From the NCBI GenBank assembly GCA_001579985.1, contig LRSR01012990.1:1-64000 (forward strand): a stretch of 64,000 nt of DNA, in the 5' to 3' direction. Positions 41,235-52,401 of the stretch are shown here, piece after piece. The stretch comes from Hypsibius dujardini (Eukaryota > Tardigrada > Eutardigrada > Parachela > Hypsibiidae). The stretch's first letter is position 1. Every line of letters starts with the position of its first letter. Under the pieces are notes generated by a model that was given only the letters and a program-made list of their open reading frames with translations, did not search any database and was not told the DNA's origin. The position numbers and the translations under genes were made by a program.

Positions 41235-44200
41235 CTACTGTACACTAGTATGCTCCTCTAACAAAGCGCTTGAAGCATCTGCACCAACGACCTGCAACGG
41301 TTGTGGCGGAATAAGACGAATGACCATAGAACGAACATTCTCGCACAGTGAACCCATATCATGCTGGCTCAGTCGTTGTGACACTCTTTTCATCCGATGT
41401 TCGATGTCAATCTTAATCTTTTTTGTCTTCCGATAGGTCTGCCAAATGATCCACACAAAAAAGCAGAAAATTGCCAAAGCCGCTCCACCGGTAGCTCCAA
41501 CGAGAATGGTTCCCGAGTCCGTTCGATCTACCTTGGCCAGCTCTTGGTCCGTTCCTAGCGGGAATCCCGGCACAACGGTTGACAGCGCTTTCCAACGTTT
41601 TCCCGTAAACGCGAAGCTGCAGTTCTTGCAGCGCAGTTCCCCCTTTGTCGTATCTGCGATGTACAACGTCACATTGCCGATTTCGTAAACCGAAACATCG
41701 GGTCGAATGCTGCAGTTTAATGAGGAACTATCGCGGCTGATGATGACGCATTCATCCTTCCCGACTGACACTGTAAGAGTCTCTGGCAGGTTTTGACCGG
41801 TGAAACGTATAACGGTCTCCTCAGCCAATGGGCCATGAATGGGATTATTTTCTAACATTATTGGATTAATGCTATCTATAGAGTCCGTAGCCGGAGTTCT
41901 TCCCGTTGCATCGGGTGCCTCGCATGTCACTATTTGTGTAGTGTTGTTATCGCTGGAGCGGCACATGCCTGTTCCATTTCGGAATGTCCATCCGCAGGTC
42001 GGATAGAGGGATAGGCATTCGCTGCAGCTGAGCTGATCACAACTCTTGTAAACTATCATGGAAGCGGTGGCAATAGTGGCGGACTGTTGACCGTCCGTCA
42101 CTTGGATTAGAACCGTTTGGTGGTCGTAGAATGGATGCCCCGGGCTGAGCCAAATTTTCGAGCGCAGTCGTCCCGGTATGGGACACTCAATGACGGGGTG
42201 ATCGTTCGTCGTGACATGCCACACCGACATAGTCTGGTTGCCTTCCGTGTGGTTCTCGCGGCGGGGGAAAACACACATCACGACCAAATTGGATTTGCCA
42301 AAGTCTGGATATCGAGCCAGGGTTAGCTTTACCTGCAGAGTATAGACCCCGGAAGTGTGAAGTACGGTCCGAGTAGGGAAGGCAAAGTAAAATTAGTCAA
42401 CTAATCACAATTTTTTGTCACCGAAGCTTTGGTTGATTAGAAGTATTACGGTTTTGCAGTTCCGGTTTTAATTCTACAGGAACTAGAAAATTTGAGGCAG
42501 TGGGATCAGTACGAGTAGTGAACGAGAAATGATAATTCTAAGTTTGCCTCAAAAGCATTCCCGAACCAGGTAGCTTAGTCCATCCATCTGTACGAGTGAG
42601 TTTTTTACTTATAATGTTCGGTGACTAACCAGATGGTCAGTCGTAGTCGACTTCTCGACGGCAGCATAGAAGCTGCTGTGCATGTGCCGAATAGTTGGGC
42701 ATGAGCTTGCTCGTACTCCCCGATGTGCGTTCAGCCAAAAATTATGTTGGTCGGTCAGGGTGATGTTAAGGCGGAAACATGTCTGACGAATCGTGCACCT
42801 AATAAAACTTCGATATATAAGAAGAACCAATCTAATTGCACATCAGGGCAGATTACTTGTTCTCTAAAATACACCATCCGCAGTTATCCATCCTTGAGAC
42901 TATACATTGATCACACGTCGAATAAGATGAACAGGAATTCAAAGGCAGACGTACAAGCTAGAAGACAGGATAAAATTAACATCACGTTTTCTATATTTCT
43001 GTGCTGTAATTAGTTTGTTGTTCGTGTTCCATTCTAGTCGGAGCGTGATTGATGAAGCTTCGGGTAAACCTTTGCTTCCCCTGCTCTATCTTTGTTTTCC
43101 GTTCCATTTAACATGCAAACCCAGGATGTCCAGTGGAATTTCAACTTAATATGTATTTCTCAAGCTCCACGTTGGTTTCCTTTGTTTCTTTATCCCATTT
43201 ACTCACTTTGTTCTTTTTGTTTGGTTCCCTTGCCCTGCCTTTGTTTTTTCTATTCATTAGTTATTATTATTATTATTTACTTATAATTTGGCTTGAATTT
43301 ATTGAAAACGGCCAGGCACACGTTTTTCCGCATATTCAGAAATCAAATGTAACCGACGTTTGGTGACAAATCGTCGAAAATGAGTTATCCAGCTGATAAT
43401 AGGAGAAAAAATTTCTCTACCTTTCAGCGTTTAAACATAATAAAAAATGTCGGACAATTTTTTGGAAACCGAGTTCACGCAGATGGCACATTTTTCCAGC
43501 ACACTTGCGTAGTGCACTGCGTAGTGCATAACGCTCTGCAACTGGAAACTGGACAATATTAATTTAATTAATTTAATTAAAATACAGGTACTATACCGAT
43601 TGAGTGAAAAACAACGTTTCTTTGATCACAAAAGTGTTTATCGTTGTAATGAAAAAATTATTTCCATTTTCGGAGAAGTGGGAGCAAATTTTTCGATATC
43701 TAAAGACTGAAATCTTTAAACGCTGTTTTCTCGAAATGTCTTCTATGGTCTAATGATTTGTTACCATTCCGTTAATTTGTTACTTCCGGTCCGATTCGTG
43801 CAACCAAGCATTCAAAATGTTAGCCATTCACCCCTCTGTCAGAAAATAATTCAAACTCACTTTGTCAAAAAAGGTAACGGTCGGTTTCTATAAAACTCAC
43901 GCCATTGGTTTTATTTTTGTTCATACTGATTTACTAAGTTCCACGTTTGTTCCATTTGTTCCCTTTGTTTCTTTCTTTTGTTCCCTTGCTCTACCTTTTT
44001 TGTTCCATTTGACACTGTTAGTCCCGAATAGTTCGTGGAATTTCAAAACAGTATTCATTTTCTAATTTACACTTTTGTTCCATTTGTTTTTTATTTTAAA
44101 CTTCTACCATCTCTAAACGTACCTCTTTCTCTGTCAGGATGTCAACCGAGACATCCTTGTTGCTTATGGCCATTGCGAGAATTTCGCTGTTTTTTCTCAT

Positions 44201-45972
44201 GAAAAACGGAAACGAGGGCTGCTTCACAAAGTTCTGCACCTTAGTGGGGAATAAGAGACACTTCTTTTACATCAACACGGCAAACAGTTGGTATACCAGC
44301 AACATTTGCATCAAACCTGACTCAAGAGATGAATGGTGTGCTGATTGCGGTACAGAATGATGATTTGATCGTCAATGCGGGTAGCAAGAACTTCCGCCAC
44401 ATGGCCTTCAGAAAAGACCGCCGTGCACAACTTATGTCGCGGAGTCATGTCTGACCTTCGTTCTGCACCGAATCTACCGGCAGTGGTATTTAAGACATGG
44501 AATATATCGAAACTACAAACGAACCGATTCTTCGTTGACCGTTGATCCGGTATGGACGAGACAAATGCCACGTAAAGCAATAATTCACCGTTATCGAATT
44601 CAGCATTTGCAGCGGTCGCGTTCATCAGAAGAGGTGTGTGTCCATGGCAGCTGCAGGTCAACGCAAACAGTTCTTGGCCTTCACAACGGTTGGTCAGGAG
44701 GAAAAGACCAGAACCGCCGAAAATGGAATTTATGCCGGACACGGTTTCCCCCTTTTGCACTAATTCAGTCACTACAGCAAAGTCTCGCTTCCCGCTTTTG
44801 AATTTGTAAATCATTCGGCCAGTTCGTCCAGTTTCAGTTCTTACAGGTGAGGACATCGGACACTCTTGGGAAGGTTTTAATGAAAGCATTTTTTGTTCCG
44901 CAGTTTCCCAGGGGCCAAACGGTCGGTGGGGTGAGTGGGTTTCATTGACGGGCGTGAACGATACAACAGTCGAGCTTTCGCCGATGGCGATGGCCGTTCC
45001 GCCCATTATCTGCTTTCGAAAATACACAAGGTGTGGACGGAATCCATCTTGACTGTTAGCCTGATCAAGGTCGTCGCAGAAATTGACAGTCTGAAACGGT
45101 GAACATATTTGCCGAAAGTGAACCAAAATCCAGGCATGGACTTTATGTATGTAACGCTACCTAGGCTACATGCCACAGCTATATTGCCTCACGTAACAAT
45201 GCTCGGTCTGAATAACAGTCCAGCCGTTCAGTTCATCTTTGTTAATTTTATTCTTAATGAAATACGCCACTATGTATGGCCCAATAGTACACCGACTGTC
45301 TGCCGTGTTTGTCCCGTCGGAGGACCATCAGTGGTGGGCGACAGGCAAATCGTCCACCAAGAGGACCGACCGTCCACCATCCTGATCGACTCTTCACTAC
45401 ATCCTCTGCAACTGTCCACCGGACAGACGAACTGACGAACGACGGCCGCTCTTCTCTTCCACCGTTCACCATACGAACGAACCATCCGTCTCATTGATGG
45501 ATCTAAAGCCGCCTCGCTGGTTGGTTGTCTCAGTGTTCTTGGCATTACTCTATTACAATACGCATTTTCAGCAACACCAGCAGCTAATTCGAAACTTTAA
45601 AAAAGCGATAATGTAGTTGGTTTAAATATCTTTTCCCTAATTGGGGAAGAGGATAAAATGAATGCCGTGGCCACTGCCAAGACTCACCTTGTTCGTCCAT
45701 CGGCTCGCATTTTGTTGCAGATCATGCAAAGACGCATTCAACACAACTGGTGTCGAGCTATTGTCTTGGCAAATGAGGTAAGTTCCGATGTCTTCACTAA
45801 ACACTACAACGGCGGACCGTCCATCAAGCGGGAAACTTTGGACGACTTGGCCGTCATAATTGATCATCAGCAGCACGGTGAACAGGCTCAGGACTAGTGA
45901 CGGCCGAACACTCGGCCAACTTTCATATAAGTCGATTATGCGAGTCTTTCCCAGCCAACAATTGGTGGACAT
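41235..45972 (-). CDS. P2: truncated plexin-like receptor, mirror copy
   Basis: Four phase-0 exons: 45972-45688, 45090-44317, 44239-44123 and 42332-41235, giving 757 residues. The domain order is as in P1: signal peptide, sema-like ectodomain (VNFCDDLDQANSQDGF; TNRCEGQELFALTCSCHG; FVCSFDIFHV), PSI (CDQLSCSECLSLYPTCGW), IPT (GPLAEETVIRFTGQNLPE), one membrane span (TILVGATGGAALAIFCFFVW) and a short basic tail. The tail ends IPPQPLQVVGADASSALLEE and then HTSVQ, probably the ancestral C-terminus. The MYEN start used by P1 is mutated (ATG to TTA), so the start is 17 codons upstream (MSTNCWLGK). No GAP domain follows. Intron 3 carries a MITE. About 80-90% identical to P1. Confidence 0.8.
43289..43904. 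mobile_element. MITE with TGGCGTGA-type ends, copy 2 (P2 intron 3)
   Basis: The left end TGGCTTGAATTTATTGAAAACG and the right end GTTTCTATAAAACTCACGCCA are diverged inverted repeats of the element at 5,835-6,428. The internal sequence (TCACCCCTCTGTCAGAAAATA; GTTACTTCCGGTCC) is shared in inverted order. The orphan intron copy at 21.28-21.31 kb (TTGCTTAATATTTG) lacks it. Confidence 0.75.
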
Positions 45973-47313
45973 TACGCAAGCGCGCTATTAGGTTCGGAGA
46001 CTCAGCATCAGCAAAGGGCGCAACATGACATCAGTGTGCGGTAGCAGAAAGTAACCTAACCTGCCTTTTGTAAACAAAGTAAACATATTCGCCCGGAAGG
46101 GAAGTGTGCCCCTTTTTATGCCATTTTATGCTTATATCAATAAAATATTTATCTAAACTTGTGACGCTATTTGCACATGGCCAAAATGGAACGCATTCTG
46201 TAATTAGGGCAATTGTGACTGTATCACGCTGCCAGAATAATATTGCATTATGGAAATTGCTGGTTAAGAGAAAGCGGAAAAACACCCTTGGACTCGTTTA
46301 GGGTCCTTACAAATCGGAACCAATACCTCTCATGGTATTGGTGGGCAGAGAGAAAGAGGCATTTTTTCACGATTGAAGCCAAAATTTAGCCTCTCGTCCT
46401 TTATCATTTTGAAACGTTAGGGGTGGTGGGATCTCATTTCCAGGGCTCCCGGGATTTTAAGACATTTCCGAAAACAAAATTTTCTCCATCAAATCTGAAC
46501 CACTCTTGAGAGCTTAGAACCTCCTAGTTGTGTTCAATAATAGAGCTCATATTGGACTCCAACAAACCTCAAATTTCGTCGAAATACTCAAGGTTTAGAA
46601 AATGTTTGTCTTCACTGGTTTGGCACCTGCAGTCGTTTATTCTTGGAATTGTTGTTTTCGCGACCCGGCGGTTGATAGCTTCCAAGGCGACCTCGCTTTT
46701 TCGATAGCTATTTTTGGATACGCCAAATCTTACATAACCTACTGGGCCAGAGAACCAGCCCATAATGTCCCGACAACATGCGATATCGTGTCGCTTAACT
46801 GATGATTATGCGAGAGAGTGTTTGCTTGGTATTGTTGCACTGCTATCTGAACTTAATTTGACCTAAATATTTCGGTTGCTGTTGGCATCTCACCTGCCGA
46901 GGTGGCGCGTTAAAACCATAGTACTAGGTTTCGAACCCTGACCGCGAATTCGGCATTCAATCAAAAACTACTTATGCAGATTGTACTACTGCATATTTTA
47001 TAAATCTAGCTATGGATCTACTGTATTTTCTTCTTCTGGAGTAAGCTAGAGTCATGCTCTGCAAGCTGTGACGCGCGCAAAACTAGTACGAGAGTATTGC
47101 ACCATGGCGTTGATAAAGTCCAAAAACGGAAAAATGGTGCTTACACTGCAGCATTCAGCTGAATTTTTGGTTCACCAGTCCATAAGATCAAGGGCGGCAT
47201 TGGTACCATCACAATATGCATGAGGAAAGGTTCATTGAAGAGCTGATGAATAGACGTCGGTTCACGTGCCGAGATTCCGAGAATAACCAGCATTGCATTA
47301 CGGTGTATCGTAC
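45973..47313. repeat. P upstream flank of P2
   Basis: Same flank as for P1 and copy c, inverted relative to P1. It includes the dispersed GGGTCCTTACAAATCGGAACCA motif and ACCTGCAGTCG, GGTTGATAGCTTCCAAG and TAACTGATGATTATGCGAG. Ends where the MITE cluster begins. Confidence 0.7.
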
Positions 47314-47318
47314 TAATA

Positions 47319-47648
47319 GGGACGTTTAAGCAGTCGGCGTAAACGTAGCGTAAGAGTAAACTTAAGGACACGGACCAATAGGAATGAGGCCCGGGGTGTG
47401 GCCTTTCTTAAGGTTAGTTTCTTACGCTACTGCCTGACGTAAGGGGCAATGAGCCTTAAGTTTCGCCGTAAGAACCGAGTAAGAAAATTCAGAATGAATG
47501 GTAGAATGGTTTCCTAGAAATTTTCTGCTCTTGCGCCTTACGCCCAGATCCTTACGTTGAGTGCTTAAACATCCAATCGTAAGCGTGAACTTAGCGGGCC
47601 TTATGCCTAAGTTTACGTTACGTTTACGCCAGTTTGCTTAAACGTCTC
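47319..47648. mobile_element. 330-bp MITE, GACGTTTAAGC ends, TAATA duplication
   Basis: GGGACGTTTAAGCAGTCGGC at the left and its counterpart GCCAGTTTGCTTAAACGTCTC at the right extend into about 45 bp of inverted repeat (GGCGTAAACGTA.CGTAA). TAATA lies on both sides. The palindrome partner near 31.90-31.92 kb shows the uninterrupted target (CGTACTAGTATCAGC on the minus strand). A 5-bp duplication does not fix a superfamily. Confidence 0.85.
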
Positions 47649-47673
47649 TAATATCAGCTTATTCAGCTTATCC

Positions 47674-48269
47674 TAGGGATGCCGATTACGCTGATTAACC
47701 GGTTAACCGCGGTTTGAACCGAACCGCCTGACGCGGTTTTTAAATTTAACCGAACCGTTTAAACCGGTTAGGGTTTCGAACCGCCTTAAAGTAACCGGTT
47801 AGCGTTTGGAACCGGTTTGGAACCGCGTCAAACCGAACCGTTTATCCGTTACGAACCGTTATGAACCGTATTCACGGGTAAAAATAGAAACAAGTTCAGT
47901 TTGGACAGGGAATCGACTCAATTAATCACAAGGGTGGCACGCCTAGTTTACCTTGACATTCTCAGGCACTAATATGCAGCAATTGCGTGCTTTACTTCAA
48001 TAAACTGAATGAATTCTAGCTGTTGAGAGCTCCACGTATTGACTGCAGCCGGCTCACGGTGTATTTCTCACTGATTTAACTACGTAACCGGTTAACCGCG
48101 GTTCAACCCGATTTGAACCGCCTGGGTCAGTTGGGAACTTTAACCGAACCGCGTGGATCGGTTTAGAGATTTAACCGGGAAAAGCTAACCGGGAAAAGCT
48201 AACCGGTTAAGCATCTGAACAGCGTAATAACCGAACCGAACCAAACCGCCTGCGTAATCGGCATCCCTA
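47674..48269. mobile_element. 596-bp hAT-type MITE with 8-bp target duplication
   Basis: The ends are TAGGGATGCCGATTACGC and GCGTAATCGGCATCCCTA. The flanks are GCTTATCC on both sides, a perfect 8-bp duplication as hAT elements make. The partner arm at about 31.88-31.89 kb is uninterrupted. The interior is filled with variants of AACCGGTTAA and GAACCGCC, which may be transposase-binding subterminal repeats. No coding region. Confidence 0.9.
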
Positions 48270-48362
48270 GCTTATCCACTTTAAGCTATCACCTACAGCG
48301 GCATTTACCTTAATGTGAAAATAGATCAGTGTTATACATTTCTCGCACTGTTAAGTACAGTA

Positions 48363-48715
48363 TGAGGTAAGGGGACTGGAATGGGCCACTTGATTTTCCC
48401 GTACCCTGGAATGGGCCACCGGGCGGCAGGGGGCGCTCTGTCGCAAATTAATCAAAAACAGATAAGTCACTGCGTAGTCAGCGACCTCTACAGTGGACTT
48501 TCTCCAATCGTCCAATGGAGCTTTTTATTTCTCTTTTTTAAACATGTTCTCACAATTGTTTTTCATATCTGATACGCGTTCCACCGAATTATCAATTATT
48601 CTCTGTCGCTTAGAATCTTAGTGATAGCCAAAATTTGTGTGGAAGTTGTGATTCCAGGGTGGCCCATTCCAGAGTACGGGAAAAACAAGTGGCCCATTCC
48701 AGTGCCCTTACCTCA
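48363..48715. mobile_element. 353-bp MITE with TGAGGTAAGGG ends
   Basis: A terminal inverted repeat of about 60 bp: TGAGGTAAGGGGACTGGAAT at the left pairs with the right end. GGAATGGGCCAC occurs twice on each side. It is flanked by TA, consistent with a mariner-like duplication. The partner arm near 31.81-31.83 kb lacks it. Confidence 0.85.
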
Positions 48716-48857
48716 TACTAGTAAGTGCACAACCGATATGCTAATTGTACTGTACAAACGTACACTGTACAAACTTATATTAAAATCAGTTCTAGTCGTA
48801 AAACATGAATGAAACCTGAATGAAACCATAAAAGATAATTGATGGCGTTATTTGGTT

Positions 48858-49794
48858 TTAAATTCGGCTTCCGTAAAGGCCTTGAGTAGTCTGGGAATTG
48901 GTGTTTGCTGCGGAAAAGAGATTGAGGCCAGATCCTTGGCCATTTGTGCCTGAAATGACACGAAACGCCCCAATGTCAGACACTGTATCAATTTGGGTTT
49001 GCTGCCTCATTGGAGCGGGTGTGACATCACATTTATTGCCATACTTCCGTGCGCGAGACCTGTCCCACCGTTTGAATATGCGGTATTATCGGTGTTTATT
49101 GATCCGTAACCAGCAGAGCCTCCTAAAACGAACAAGGATGTATGCGTAAAATCTCCGTGACGAGTGAATTGTGACATAAAACGACTCTTAAGACCTACCT
49201 CCAAGGGCATTGGCACTTGAGGTTCCACTGCTGGGATTGCCGCTGTTGCCGCCGTATACACCGCTGTTGAGCGGAGATCCATAAAGACCGAGACTATTGC
49301 CACCGTATGTTCCAGGGTACACCACGCCGTATCCACTGCCATACCCTCCGTTATACCCTCCGTTGTACCCTCCGTTGTACCCTCCGTTGTACCCTCCGTT
49401 ATACCCTCCACCGTACCCTCCATTGTACCCTCCGTTGTACCCTCCGTTGTATCCTCCGTTATATCCCCCACCATAGGCTCCATTGTACCCATTTCCATAC
49501 CCTCCGTAGTACCCTCCGTTGTATCCTCCGTTGTATCCTACTGGCCGTCCATATACACCATACACCCCGGCACCGTATAGCTGACTGCTCCAGCCGCCGT
49601 ATCCGGTAATTGTTGGTCGGCCACCGTATCCATATCCTCCATATTGCCCTAAGAACCATTTTAATATAACAAATCTCATCAAACTGCCACATCTATGTAT
49701 ACAAGTTACAAAGAGACATGGATTATGCCGTACCTTTATGCGCATTGACCATTCCCAACAATATCACACCAAAAAGGGCTGCAATCAGATTCAT
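48858..49794 (-). CDS. D2: secreted Gly/Tyr/Asn-rich repeat protein, mirror copy
   Basis: Exons 49794-49734, 49648-49199, 49122-49045 and 48949-48858 give 226 residues. The signal peptide is MNLIAALFGVILLGMVNAH. Exon 2 holds QYGGYGYGGRPTITGYGG, the VYGVYGRPVGYNGG block and more GGYN units than D1, then VVYPGTYGGNSLGLYGS. Exons 3 and 4 have the same lengths as in D1 (78 and 92 bp) and the same tail. The conserved exon sizes and open frame in both copies support real genes. TATATAAA lies 148 bp upstream. Confidence 0.85.
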
Positions 49795-49941
49795 GATGAA
49801 GCAGTTCGGTTGATCAGCGCGGTCCTTTGGAGTGGCGACCCAACGATGAACAAACGCTATTCCAAGAATTTTTGAAAGCTTTAGGGAGGTAGAGAGGACA
49901 CTTCTTCGGTTGGAGGATGTGTTGAACGTCGGAATTTCCGC

Positions 49942-49949
49942 TTTATATA
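49942..49949 (-). promoter_or_regulatory. TATA box of D2
   Basis: TATATAAA on the minus strand, 148 bp before the D2 start, at the position conserved in D1. Confidence 0.6.
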
Positions 49950-51086
49950 TCGTACCAGCCTGTAACTGTCCGGACCAAAAAGAAGTGCCCACTCGTGCAT
50001 GCTCAGGGAAAGGGAAATAGAACAACTATATTTAAGTGTATGAGGAATGATGTTGGTGCATTTGAATTTTGTTGATTTCCGGGCACTTGGGTGATTCAAC
50101 TATTTTTTGGGGAAATATCCAGATTCTCAATGGGTGTGTAATACTTCCGTTTTTAATAGGCGGAATCACACCTCGATTTTACTACAGTGGCCATAAAACG
50201 TGAGCTGTTGAATTGGGAAGTTTCAAACAATTTTTCACTTTATTGGGGACGGATCCATATTTAGAAAGTTTAGACATGGTACGACTATATTACTGTACGT
50301 GATCATACTACCGTATTGCTCTCCTTCATGTTCAATCGTATAAACCAGAGTCGTATGATGGCAGGTCTTTTATGTCTGATCACGATTCCACTATTTATTA
50401 TTCGCCCACTATTCTTCAATTTCGAATATATATTTACGGCAATTTTTGGAGTTTTGTAGTACTAGTGTCAGCCCTGTTCCCTACAATTATTTAATCACTC
50501 CAAGCTATTTGCGCATGCAATACGGAATCAAGTTCGATAGTATGAGTGCAGACATATTTAAAGGGTTTCTAAAAACAACCATTTCCGATTAGGCAAATCC
50601 TGATTGGCGCGAGAAGGAACACAATTGCCGAACGATGCGCCACAAGCAAGTGTCGGAACTTTAAGGCTCACAGGTGTCGCCACGGAGACTGGCTCAAAAG
50701 TCGGCCTCAAGGCCATCCGTCATACTCCCGCCAAAAATAAAATCTTCACCCCTTACGGACCGCAAAAGGTAATAAATTGAGAATGAAATCGCGGCACCTG
50801 AGCACCGGACAAAGCGAAGACCCTGTCAGTCCAGCTCAGAAACCGACATGGTGGTTTTCTCTAACATTTTATTGGTAGAACGACAATACTTACCGTTCCC
50901 ATCAATTGGCGAATGCGATCGCAGAATCATACAAATAGGCTTGCGAAACTTCTCGTTGATGTTTTAGTTGATCGAATCTTACTATTAGTTTCGATATATA
51001 TTACCTTTCTTCCTGTTATGATTACAAGAAACTACGCGGAAAAGTTCAATGATTGACAACCAGCGTAAAATGTTTGAGATGTCCCT
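49950..51086. promoter_or_regulatory. Bidirectional D2/E2 intergenic region
   Basis: Mirror copy of 29.54-30.64 kb. No coding region. It includes CACGATTCCACTATTTATTA and AAGGCTCACAGGTGTCGCC, also present at 7.0-7.4 kb. Confidence 0.5.
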
Positions 51087-51921
51087 ATGGCTGAAAAACG
51101 GTGCCCTTATTCCACCACAGAAGCCGGAAAAGACCTCAACCGGCTTTCCAGTTCCGTTATCAGGATAGCAAACTTTATTTCAGCCGTCGTCGCGCTCACC
51201 ATTATTCTATTCCGTCGGCCCGGATTCGGCGTATCCGTCGATGAACTCGGGCTCTCAGACAGCCGACCCACACTTCGTTTGAACTCATCCGAAAGGCAGG
51301 AAGATTTCATGTTCGATGTCTAGCTGTCGTCACACTCACCGTTATTCTATTCCGTCGGCCCGAAACTACGACCGGATTCGGCAGATCCGTCGATAAACTC
51401 GGGCTCTCAAACAACCGATCAACACTTCGTTCGAATTCATCCGTAAGGCAGGAAGCTTTCATGTTCAGTGACTACGCGGTGGCAGTTCAAATTGTGGTCA
51501 TCCTCGGACTGACCGTCCATTTCACCGCTTATCATATCTGCTGCCTGTGGGATGTGGGCTCGTTGCCTGTGGGATAAAGGACTCGCAGCAACTCGCGGGT
51601 AGTTGTACGTCAGCGCGGATGTGTCGGATGATTCTCAACCTCGCGCTCATTGCATTGCTTGTGTCGGCGACTTTTCTGAAATTTCACGGGATGCGGTTCG
51701 TCAGCAGTAAGGGCGATGTGGCGATGAAATATGTTTCCACGGTGGTGACACTGATAAATGCACTGCTCTGCCTATGTAGTGCGTGCTTATCGTCAAAATC
51801 TTCGTTCGCACCGAAATCGATGGAGAGCATTACCGTTGCGGAGGATATTACCAATTGGGTCAGCACTTTGTGGATCAACCATGAGCATTGTATTCTACGC
51901 GGGGTGCCGAGAAATTCTTGA
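51087..51921 (+). pseudogene. E2: rearranged copy of four-span membrane protein
   Basis: Begins MAEKRCPYSTTEAGKDLNRL with a first span IRIANFISAVVALTIILF. At 51,316 the sequence jumps back: about 145 bp (AVVALT...ERQE.FMF) is repeated with small differences, putting a TAG at the join. After the repeat the frame resumes (MFSDYAVAVQIVVILGLTVH), meets a stop in the CCTGTGGGATAAAGG loop region, and continues in another frame with spans 3 and 4 (MILNLALIALLVSATFLKF; STVVTLINALLC). It ends with a tail (ITVAEDITNWVSTLW) that E1 lacks. It is probably not functional as one protein. It lies 0.5 kb upstream of beta-mannosidase on the same strand. Confidence 0.6.
51174..51470. repeat. Internal tandem duplication in E2
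   Basis: Two imperfect copies of about 145 bp, near 51,174-51,315 and 51,316-51,470. The second (GGCCCGAAACTACGACCGG) is closer to E1 than the first, as if two alleles or copies had been joined. Confidence 0.75.
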
Positions 51922-52401
51922 TTTTATTCGCTAGGCCGTTTTGTTACAAGTGTCGACGGAAACTCAGAAATTGAATGTATTTAGCAAAGAGTCAAGGCGT
52001 TAATTAAATAAGTAATCAGCCTTATCTGTAGCAACGATGGTAGAGCAGCTTCTATCTCGGTCGTTGGACTTTATCCAGCCAATTTGTGATAAAAACGCCA
52101 CCCAGCAAAACCATACTAATCTAACACGCAGCACTAGCTGAACAGACTGACATTCACAATAGCCAGTTACTGTATATATGTCGAATGGTTGTCTGCCGAG
52201 ACTGTCTTCCAGCTAAACCTCCCGCAGAAGTCTTTCTTTCATTGCTGTCAAGATTTGCTAAAATTACATTGCTTGTCATAAGTCGTAGCGCTTGAATGTT
52301 CGCTGCAGGTTTTTTTTAATATATATGAAATTCTATTCGGCAGCCAGTGTAGATGTTTCGCTTAACTACTGTAATCCCGTGAACAAACCCCGCTGACTAT
52401 A
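51922..52401. other. MANBA upstream region
   Basis: No coding region. It contains the empty site CATATATATT (minus strand) for the MITE at 5.8 kb. The promoter should be here; no clear TATA box. Confidence 0.5.

Noticed and set aside
46920-46950. GGTTTCGAACCCTGACC as a tRNA T-arm
   Set aside because: No matching D-arm, anticodon or acceptor stem around it, and the other flank copies do not conserve it.
49300-49640. Regular 12-bp repeats of D2 as a CRISPR-like array
   Set aside because: The units are contiguous without unique spacers and encode GGYN in a spliced eukaryotic gene.
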